Shown here: piece after piece, positions 37,043 through 43,479 of the stretch
How the letters are laid out: every line of letters starts with the position of its first letter
How positions within the stretch are numbered: position 1 is the stretch's first letter
Assembly: GCA_003165795.1 (NCBI GenBank)
Contig: PMWW01000183.1
Span: 33,769-83,374, forward strand
Length of the DNA stretch: 49,606 nt
Reading direction: 5' to 3'
From: Acidobacteriaceae bacterium
GTDB taxonomy: Bacteria; Acidobacteriota; Terriglobia; Terriglobales; Acidobacteriaceae
Translations under genes and position numbers: made by a program
Notes under the pieces: model-generated
What the model saw: the letters and a program-made list of their open reading frames with translations, nothing else
Databases searched by the model: none
What the model was told of the DNA's origin: nothing

Positions 37043-37362
37043 GGTCGACTGCTCTCTAGTTGCGGCTCGGCTTCGGGCTGCTTACTGGTCAAGCTGGAAG
37101 TGGTGGGAGGAAACAGTTCGTGAAAGCAGTAGCCCATGACAAATCCGCCCAGTATTCCTGCAACCAGGAAGCAGAACAGCAGCAGATCGCCTTTCTCGGT
37201 GTCGATCAGCGGCCGGTGCGGCGGATGGCCGGCAGCCCGCGCGAACTTTTCCACCACGGTTTCATCCACCCCGGCCCACTTGCCGGAGCTACGCCGCAAC
37301 AGAAAATATCCGCCAACCACCAGTACCAAAATCAACAGGGGGTAGAGCAGTAGCTTTTTCAT
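37039..37362 (-). CDS. Small CbiN-like ECF accessory protein
   Basis: 107 residues with an N-terminal membrane helix (LLLYPLLILVLVVGGYFLL) and a second one (LLLFCFLVAGILGGFVMGYCF), joined by an extracytoplasmic loop WAGVDETVVEKFARAAGHPPHRPLIDTEKGD. This two-helix shape between cbiM and cbiQ is that of CbiN, the small subunit needed for cobalt uptake, but the loop is of the PDGLE/VDE...A-type rather than classical CbiN. The C-terminal tail is charged and disordered. It overlaps both neighbours by four bases, so it is certainly part of the transporter operon; the detailed role is inferred. Confidence 0.75.
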   Translation of the reverse strand: MKKLLLYPLLILVLVVGGYFLLRRSSGKWAGVDETVVEKFARAAGHPPHRPLIDTEKGDLLLFCFLVAGILGGFVMGYCFHELFPPTTSSLTSKQPEAEPQLESSRP

Positions 37363-38093
37363 ACCGCTTCAGCTTTCACCACGCGCAGGCTCTGCAGTAA
37401 AGCCGGCCGGCGCGAGACGATGAAACAATAGACTCCGGCACTCACCACCCCCTCCAGAATGCCCAGCGGCAGTTGGGTAGGCGTGAAGGCCACCGCCACC
37501 GCGACGAACATGTGCAGGAAGGAGCCACTGCCGTGCAAAGCGCTGGCCAGTTCGAACGACGTGGTAGCGTAGGTGGCCCAGTCCGACAACATGCCTGCCA
37601 GAAACGCCGCCATCCACAGGGGCGATCCCAGCTTTCGCGCCAGGTGAAAAACTCCAAAGCCGACGAATCCGCCGGCGATCCCCATGGACGTGATGTTGGC
37701 GCCCAGGGTGGTCAGCCCGCCGTGCGACAGGAACAGCGCCTGCAATAGCAGCGCGACGCTGGTGACCAGAACGGTGAGTTGGGGGCCGATCAGGATAGCT
37801 GCCAGGCCGGTGCCGCAAGGATGCGAACAGCTACCCGCGGTAGGCACCGGAATCGGCATGCAGGAAATCACGAAAACCGCCGCGCCGATCAAGGCCACCA
37901 TGGGCTTGAAGACCGGTGTCACATTGCTGCGCCTTCGCAGATCGCGCAGGCCCCAGGCCACAAAAGGGATGGCTACGACGAACCAGAACGCCGCCCACGG
38001 CGCCGGCAGAATTCCTTCCGATAAGTGCATGGCCGATGCCGGCAAAACGCAAACGAAGATCAACACCACCGAAAGTAATATCCACTTTTTCAT
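37359..38093 (-). CDS. cbiM: Cobalt ECF substrate-binding protein CbiM
   Basis: 244 residues. A cleavable signal (VCVLPASA) exposes a mature N terminus MHLSEGILP, whose Met/His supply the metal site in CbiM/NikM; SCSHPCGTGLAA is the next conserved metal region. About seven helices, with LFLSHGGLTTLGANITSMG as family core. Start 38093 is chosen over the in-frame position 66 bases earlier because the signal peptide begins directly. It overlaps cbiC by four bases. Nickel would be possible for this fold, but the B12 operon and riboswitch point to cobalt. Confidence 0.94.
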   Translation of the reverse strand: MKKWILLSVVLIFVCVLPASAMHLSEGILPAPWAAFWFVVAIPFVAWGLRDLRRRSNVTPVFKPMVALIGAAVFVISCMPIPVPTAGSCSHPCGTGLAAILIGPQLTVLVTSVALLLQALFLSHGGLTTLGANITSMGIAGGFVGFGVFHLARKLGSPLWMAAFLAGMLSDWATYATTSFELASALHGSGSFLHMFVAVAVAFTPTQLPLGILEGVVSAGVYCFIVSRRPALLQSLRVVKAEAV

Positions 38094-38803
38094 GATTGGA
38101 CCACTTCCCTTGCTTCCACTGTCGTCGCCGCTGTAGTGGTTCGTGCCGCCAGCGTGCACAGGGCATGCACCACGCTGACCGCCAGCGTGCTACCACCGCG
38201 TCTGCCCTCGATCGCAATGAATGGCACTCCCAGCGACATCAACTCCTGTTTGCTCTCGACCACATGCACGAAGCCGACCGGCATCGCGATCACCAGGGCC
38301 GGACGAATGTTCTCTTCCAACACCATGCGATTGAGTTCCAGCAGGGCTACCGGCGCATTACCGAAAACTGCGATTCCGCCATTTAGCAATGCCTTTGCTT
38401 TGCGGATGGCATACAGCGAACGCGGCAGGCGGCTGGCTTCCGCCTGTTTGGCTACATCGGTGTCGGCCACGTGACAGACAATCCGCTCTGGCCCATAGCC
38501 TGCATTGGCGCTGCGTAGGCGAGCCAGCGACAGACCGGCGCGGATCATGTTGGAATCGGCGTAAATCGTTCGGCCCCGCCGCAAGGCTTCCGTGCCGGAT
38601 GCAATCGCATCTGCGGAAAACTTCACGGCCGCTGCCAGCGACGGATCGGCGCAGGTGTGAATCATTCGCCGCACGATCTCCCACGCTGCGGGAGAAAATC
38701 CGTTACAACCCGGAACCTCCTGGTCGATGATGGCGAAGGAACCGGCTTCGATCTCCGGCCCGGACAGCGGATTTTGCAACAGTTGATGAATGAGCGCGGT
38801 CAT
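38090..38803 (-). CDS. cbiC: Precorrin-8X methylmutase
   Basis: 237 residues, CobH/CbiC (EC 5.4.99.61 / 5.4.99.60), moving the C11 methyl to C12 to give (cobalt-)hydrogenobyrinate/cobyrinate. Motifs: MIHTCADPSLA, GRTIYADSNMIRAGL with the catalytic His in the preceding RMIHT, NAPVALLEL and VIAMPVGFVHVVESKQEL. Overlaps cbiA and cbiM by four bases each. Confidence 0.96.
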   Translation of the reverse strand: MTALIHQLLQNPLSGPEIEAGSFAIIDQEVPGCNGFSPAAWEIVRRMIHTCADPSLAAAVKFSADAIASGTEALRRGRTIYADSNMIRAGLSLARLRSANAGYGPERIVCHVADTDVAKQAEASRLPRSLYAIRKAKALLNGGIAVFGNAPVALLELNRMVLEENIRPALVIAMPVGFVHVVESKQELMSLGVPFIAIEGRRGGSTLAVSVVHALCTLAARTTTAATTVEAREVVQS

Positions 38804-40242
38804 TGGTTATTCGCTCCTGACAAACCTTGGGTTGTCCCAACGCCGGCCGGCGTTGCGGGATGACACCGCTGCAAGCGGTTCACGAAATGTTCGACCGCAG
38901 CCGGCTGCGAGCCAAAGTGAAGATGCAGATAGCTGGCCAGAATGGAACCGGCAGCGTTCTGGAAGCCCTCATACGACTCGCCTTGCGAGCGTCGCGGAGT
39001 AACTTGGTAGGCCGCCTGCCAGTCGGGAATGCCGATCAGTTCCGAGTAGTGGAATTCGTGACCGCGCAATTGATCGCCGCGCCTCCCTAAGGGACCATCC
39101 TGCAACAGTGTCGCTTCGCGGTATCCGAGCGACCGCAGGCTCTTCGACATGCGAGTTGTCGCCGGCAGCAAACCCAGCATCCGGTGAAGCTTGCCATCTG
39201 TGGTCTCCAGAGAATCCGACACGTACATCAAGCCTCCGCACTCGGCGTAGATCAATCCGCCGCTGCCCGCGAAGCCCCGAATGTCTGCCAGCATTTCTGT
39301 GTTGGCTGCCAGCTCTGCCGCGTATTCCTCGGGATAGCCTCCGCCGAGATAAATCCCGTTCACGCCCTTGGGCAGCGCAGCATCATGCAGGGGCGAGAAT
39401 GGAACCAACTGGCAACCCGCCCGCTGCAGCGCTTCCAGATTGTCGGGATAGTAAAAGTGAAAAGCCTGGTCGCGTGCGATTCCGAGTCGCGGGCCAGGAC
39501 CTTTATCTGCGATCGCCCGCGGCAAGCCGGCGCTCTCAACCGCCAATGGCGGCGCCGCTCGCGCAGTTTGCAGGATCAAATCCAACGAAAATCCGGGCGC
39601 CAGCGCGTCCGCCAATTTCTCCAGGGTGGCCGGCGGAAGCCGGTCGGCATCGGCTGTAACCAAGCCCAAGTGTCGGCTGGGCAGTTCCGGCAACACGTTG
39701 CGCTGCACGGTTCCCATTAGCGGTGGCAGGGAGGCCAGGCGCAGCGAGTTCGCCAGGATGCGGCCGTGCCCCTCCGAGCCACAGTGATTGGCGATCACTC
39801 CGGCAACCGAGATGCTCGGCTCGAAGGTGGAGAATCCGTGCACCAGCGCCGCCAGGCTGCGCGCCATGCCATGTACATTGGCCACCAGCAGCACCGGAGC
39901 CGCCAGCCAGTTCGCAACTTGCGCCGTGCTGCCGCTCAACGATCCCTCGTCCGCACCGTCGAACAAGCCCATCACGCCTTCCACCACCGCGATGTCCACG
40001 TCCTGGCTGACGCGGCAGAACAGTTCGCGCACATAGGCTTCGCCGGTCATCCAACCATCCAGGTTGTAACAGGCGCGGCCAGAGGCAAGTGCTAGGTAGG
40101 TTGGATCGAGGTAGTCGGGGCCAACTTTGAATGTCTGTACCCGCAGGCCGCGCCTTCGCAGCAGCATGACCAATCCCAGCGTCAGCGAAGTCTTACCGAC
40201 TCCACTCTCGGTTCCGGCGACGACGATGCGTGGAATTTGCAC
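38800..40242 (-). CDS. cbiA: Cobyrinate a,c-diamide synthase
   Basis: 480 residues, ATP- and glutamine-dependent amidase of the CobB/CbiA family (EC 6.3.5.11). The P-loop is IVVAGTESGVGKTSLTLGL; KVGPDYLDPTYLALASGR and EGVMGLFDGADEGS are ligand loops. The C-terminal type-1 glutamine amidotransferase domain has IYAECGGLMYVSDSL with the nucleophilic Cys, and HEFHYSEL with the His. It lies 69 bases after the cobD-cbiP fusion and overlaps cbiC by four bases. Confidence 0.96.
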   Translation of the reverse strand: MQIPRIVVAGTESGVGKTSLTLGLVMLLRRRGLRVQTFKVGPDYLDPTYLALASGRACYNLDGWMTGEAYVRELFCRVSQDVDIAVVEGVMGLFDGADEGSLSGSTAQVANWLAAPVLLVANVHGMARSLAALVHGFSTFEPSISVAGVIANHCGSEGHGRILANSLRLASLPPLMGTVQRNVLPELPSRHLGLVTADADRLPPATLEKLADALAPGFSLDLILQTARAAPPLAVESAGLPRAIADKGPGPRLGIARDQAFHFYYPDNLEALQRAGCQLVPFSPLHDAALPKGVNGIYLGGGYPEEYAAELAANTEMLADIRGFAGSGGLIYAECGGLMYVSDSLETTDGKLHRMLGLLPATTRMSKSLRSLGYREATLLQDGPLGRRGDQLRGHEFHYSELIGIPDWQAAYQVTPRRSQGESYEGFQNAAGSILASYLHLHFGSQPAAVEHFVNRLQRCHPATPAGVGTTQGLSGANNQ

Positions 40243-40311
40243 TTACAACTCCTACTCTTCAGACTGGACGAATTTCCCAACCGATCTTTCCCGAGATTGC
40301 TTCGCGTTTCT

Positions 40312-42861
40312 TCATCGCCCTAGCAACCGGTAGATTTGGTCCATCTTCAGGCTCTGCCGCACCACGCCGGCGAGACGGTCGAAGGCTTCCTGCAAGTCAT
40401 AAACAGCCAGCACTTTTCCCACCGCGGGCAGGTGCCGTCGCACCCGCAGCCGATCGATGAACCAGCGCCGAAATTCATCGGCATCGAAAACGCCATGCAG
40501 ATAAGTTCCCCACACTGGGAGGGTCGCAGCGGAAACTCCCAGGACCGAACCATCGTCGGCAACGAACAGCGGCTGCAATTGTCCCGCGATCACGCTCTGC
40601 CCATGATGGATTTCATAGCCTTGCACCTTGAAGCCGGACTCGCAGTGCCGTCCGTTAACCCGCTTCAGGCTTTTCTCTTTACCCATCGCGGTGGACAAGT
40701 TAAGGCATCCCAGTCCGCTGACCGCGTCGCTGTGGGATTCCACGCCATCGGGATCCTCAATTTTGTTGCCCAGCATCTGATAGCCGCCGCAAATGCCTAC
40801 GATCTCGGTCTGCCCATCGTGGACCAACGATGCAATGGCCGTCGCCAGACAGGTTTGCCGCAGATGAGCGAGGTCGGCGATAACGTTCTTACTGCCCGGC
40901 AGGATCACGGCGTCGGGATGTCCCAACTCGGATGCATGGCGCACGATGCGCAGACGAACGTCTGGCTCAATGCGCAGCGCGTCGTAGTCGGTAAAGTTGG
41001 AGATGTGCGGTATGTCGATGACAGCGATATCGACGCATTCAGAGCCAACATCCGAATTGTCAGACTTGGCGGCTTTGAACGAAACCGAATCTTCTTCCGG
41101 CAATCCCAAATCTCGCAGAAACGGGACCACGCCAAAGACCGGGCGATTGGTGTGGCGCTGAGTATATTGCAACGCTTCGCTCAGCAGCGATTCCTGACCG
41201 CGAAAGCGATTGACCACGAAGCCGGCCACCAGGGCGCGCTCCCATTCCTCCATCACTTCCATGGTGCCGATGAAAGACGCAAAGACGCCGCCCCGGTCGA
41301 TGTCTCCCACCAGCAGCACCGGCGCATTGGCATACTGCGCCATCGCCATGTTGACGATGTCGTGGCGCTTCAGGTTTACCTCGGCCGGACTGCCGGCGCC
41401 TTCCAGCACGACTACGTCGTTTTCGGCGCGAAGCTCATCCAGCGCCTGCTTGGCAACGGCAAAGGCTTGCGGCTTGAAGTCGATATACTCCGTCACATTC
41501 ATGTTGCCCACAGGCTTGCCCAGCACGATTACCTGCGCGCCAGTGTCGGAATTCGGTTTGAGCAAGATGGGATTCATACGCGCATCCGGCTCAAGACGGC
41601 AGGCTTGCGCTTGCACCACCTGCGCTCTGCCCATCTCTTTGCCGTCACGGGTGACGAATGAGTTGAGCGACATATTTTGCGATTTGTAGGGAGCAACGCT
41701 AACGCCGTCCTGCTGCAGGATGCGGCACAGGGCTGCGGTCAGCACGCTCTTCCCGGCATTGGAGCTGGTGCCCTGAAACATGATCGTCGCCGCCGCTCGC
41801 TTCGCCGGGCTCGGCCGCGAAGCGCCGAGAACCCTTCGTAATGCCGCAACCAGCCGCTGGTTTTCTTCGCCAGTGCGCACCGCAACGCGGAAGTAATGCG
41901 CGTCCAACCCCTCAAAGCTGGTACACACGCGAATCGCAATGCCATGCGAGAGCATTCGCTCCGCCAGCGATGCAGCGTCCATGCCTGCACGATCGAGTCT
42001 CATCAACAGAAAGTTTGCTTGTCCGGGATCGACCGTGAGTCCGGGCAGCGAGCTCAGTTCGCCAAAGAGCTGCGCGCGCTCGCGGGTTACGTAAGCGCGG
42101 GTGCGCTGCACATATTCGTGGTCTTGCAACGCGGCTGTACTCACGGCTTGGGCGAAAGTGTTTACACTCCACGGCGGCTGCAACTCCAGCAGTCGCTGGA
42201 TCAGGGCCACATCTCCGACGGCGCATCCCGTGCGTAATCCCGGAACCGCAAAAATCTTGGTGAGCGACAACAGCACAATCACGTTGGCGGGACGCTGCCG
42301 GGTCAGGCTGTCGAAATCTTCCACGAAGTCGCCGAACGCCTCATCCACCACAAAAAGTGCGGCAGGGTGTTCAGCCGCCGCGGTCCGCAACATTTCCGCT
42401 GAACAAACCGATCCCGTAGGATTGTTAGGCCGTCCCAGAAAGACCACGGTGTCCGACGTCAACAAATTGCCGGGAAGCTCCTGGCCTGCCGGCACGGCCT
42501 GAATGTGCATCCCCTGCTGCTTCGCCGCCTTAACGTAGTCTCCATAAGAAGGAACCGGAATCAAGGCCGTCGATTTTTCCACCACACGGGTCAGGAGGTA
42601 GAGAATTTCCGTCGAGCCGTTGCCGGCAATGACTTCCTCATTCTTTACTCCATAGCGCTCGGCAATCGCTTCCACCAGAGCGGTGCAATGCGGATCGGGA
42701 TAGTGCTGCAGGGCACTGACCTGCGAGCTGATCAAAGGCCGCAGCCATTCCGGCGGGCCCAGGGGATTGATGTTGGCGGAGAAATCGAGTATTGACTGCT
42801 CCGCTATTCCAGCCCGCTGGGCCAGTCGCCTTACATCGCCGCCATGTTCAAAGTTCTTCAT
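40312..42861 (-). CDS. Threonine-phosphate decarboxylase/cobyric acid synthase fusion
   Basis: 849 residues. Residues 1-345 are the CobD (CobC) PLP enzyme that makes aminopropanol phosphate from threonine phosphate (EC 4.1.1.81): DFSANINPLGPP, GNGSTEILYLL, GRPNNPTG, VVDEAFGDF, and the PLP Lys in SLTKIFAVPGLRTG (K202). Residues about 358-849 are CbiP/CobQ (EC 6.3.5.10), amidating positions b, d, e and g: FQGTSSNAGKSVLTAALCRIL, SQNMSLNSFVTRDGKEMGRAQ, EGAGSPAEVNL, and the amidotransferase Cys in IVGICGGYQMLG with GTYLHGVFD. It is the first gene of the operon; riboswitch A lies about 170-310 bases upstream. The fusion is complete, with no frameshift. Confidence 0.95.
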   Translation of the reverse strand: MKNFEHGGDVRRLAQRAGIAEQSILDFSANINPLGPPEWLRPLISSQVSALQHYPDPHCTALVEAIAERYGVKNEEVIAGNGSTEILYLLTRVVEKSTALIPVPSYGDYVKAAKQQGMHIQAVPAGQELPGNLLTSDTVVFLGRPNNPTGSVCSAEMLRTAAAEHPAALFVVDEAFGDFVEDFDSLTRQRPANVIVLLSLTKIFAVPGLRTGCAVGDVALIQRLLELQPPWSVNTFAQAVSTAALQDHEYVQRTRAYVTRERAQLFGELSSLPGLTVDPGQANFLLMRLDRAGMDAASLAERMLSHGIAIRVCTSFEGLDAHYFRVAVRTGEENQRLVAALRRVLGASRPSPAKRAAATIMFQGTSSNAGKSVLTAALCRILQQDGVSVAPYKSQNMSLNSFVTRDGKEMGRAQVVQAQACRLEPDARMNPILLKPNSDTGAQVIVLGKPVGNMNVTEYIDFKPQAFAVAKQALDELRAENDVVVLEGAGSPAEVNLKRHDIVNMAMAQYANAPVLLVGDIDRGGVFASFIGTMEVMEEWERALVAGFVVNRFRGQESLLSEALQYTQRHTNRPVFGVVPFLRDLGLPEEDSVSFKAAKSDNSDVGSECVDIAVIDIPHISNFTDYDALRIEPDVRLRIVRHASELGHPDAVILPGSKNVIADLAHLRQTCLATAIASLVHDGQTEIVGICGGYQMLGNKIEDPDGVESHSDAVSGLGCLNLSTAMGKEKSLKRVNGRHCESGFKVQGYEIHHGQSVIAGQLQPLFVADDGSVLGVSAATLPVWGTYLHGVFDADEFRRWFIDRLRVRRHLPAVGKVLAVYDLQEAFDRLAGVVRQSLKMDQIYRLLGR

Positions 42862-42896
42862 ATCGCACCCACCCTGCGCACCGGCGCAGCTATCGT

Positions 42897-42998
42897 TCAG
42901 ACCGGCACATCGGCAGACCTTGGGCGGCGGAGACTAGCTTCGGAACGACCAGCGGCTGGGGTAGAGACTTGGAGCGAAGACGGAATTCGACAGGACAT
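42897..42998 (-). CDS. Possible 33-codon leader ORF after riboswitch A
   Basis: ATG 42998 is preceded by GGGAG with six bases between and lies about 40 bases past the riboswitch core. The frame runs 33 codons (MSCRIPSSLQVSTPAAGR...) to a TGA 35 bases before the cobD-cbiP start. The peptide has no recognisable domain. It may only be the ribosome-binding site that the riboswitch masks, with translation passing to the downstream gene. Low confidence that the peptide matters. Confidence 0.35.
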   Translation of the reverse strand: MSCRIPSSLQVSTPAAGRSEASLRRPRSADVPV

Positions 42999-43034
42999 GC
43001 TTTTCTCCCTTGAGCGAAGTTTCCTAGCTGGTCG

Positions 43035-43175
43035 CGCCGGCCGTTGTTCTGACTTCTGGCTTCGGACCTACACCTCACCTTCCCCGAACTTCCGGGTGGT
43101 TACTTGAGGTTTCGTAGCCAGTTACAGCAGCGCCACTGTCGCCGATTCTCACGGCATTCCCTGCGCCTGCGCGAG
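43035..43175 (-). ncRNA. Cobalamin riboswitch A (cob operon)
   Basis: On the minus strand, GGGAATGCCGTGAGAATC, GCGACAGTGGCGCTGCTGTA, GGGGAAGGTGAGG and the B12-box segment CCGAAGCCAGAAGTCAGAAC occur in the order and spacing of a cobalamin riboswitch. It is in the leader of the 14-gene cob operon. No stem with a U-run follows, and a Shine-Dalgarno sequence lies just after the aptamer, so translational control is more likely than termination. Boundaries are approximate. Confidence 0.9.
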
Positions 43176-43203
43176 ATACAACAAATCCGAGATACAACAA
43201 ATC
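43172..43203. repeat. Tandem 16-bp duplication
   Basis: CGAGATACAACAAATC is present twice head to tail (43172-43187 and 43188-43203), in the 5' leader just before riboswitch A. The sister cassette upstream of the TonB receptor has a single copy, so this is a local duplication after the cassettes diverged. Confidence 0.9.
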
Positions 43204-43217
43204 AAAGAACTACCTGC

Positions 43218-43247
43218 ACCATAACGGGAAGTTTTCCCGCCTGTCTG
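43218..43247 (-). promoter_or_regulatory. Promoter of cob operon with internal inverted repeat
   Basis: Minus-strand CAGACA (43247-43242), an 18-base spacer and TATGGT (43223-43218) form a modest sigma-70 promoter. The spacer holds CGGGAAAACTTCCCG (43239-43225), arms CGGGAA/TTCCCG. The same arrangement exists at 46153-46182, so the inverted repeat is probably an operator. Confidence 0.5.
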
Positions 43248-43479
43248 TGATCTTCACACCCTACACTTGTGACTGTCGCCACAATCTCATTCCGCAAGAC
43301 TCCGGCGCCGCCCCCTTTGACTCGTTAGTTGAACCAGTACCCGTCAGGCCAACGTGCTCTTGCCGCAAACTCGGCCAGGCGCAAACCGTATGCGGCCGGA
43401 TTTTGGCTGATGAACCGGGCCGCACCTGGCGTTTGTTTGTCGCGGGCGCCGCATAAATCTGCCCTGTATACCCCGAGTA

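Larger units (their letters stand above)
42999..43479. other. Leader and promoter region of the cob operon
   Basis: This space between the cob operon and the TonB receptor stop holds riboswitch A, its promoter and a tandem 16-bp repeat, given separately. The part from about 43260 to 43479 shows nothing I can name. Confidence 0.6.

Noticed and set aside
42890-43078. 62-codon frame across riboswitch A, with similar sequence across riboswitch B
   Set aside because: The similarity (CRSEARSQNNG) comes from the duplicated aptamer RNA, not from a protein.
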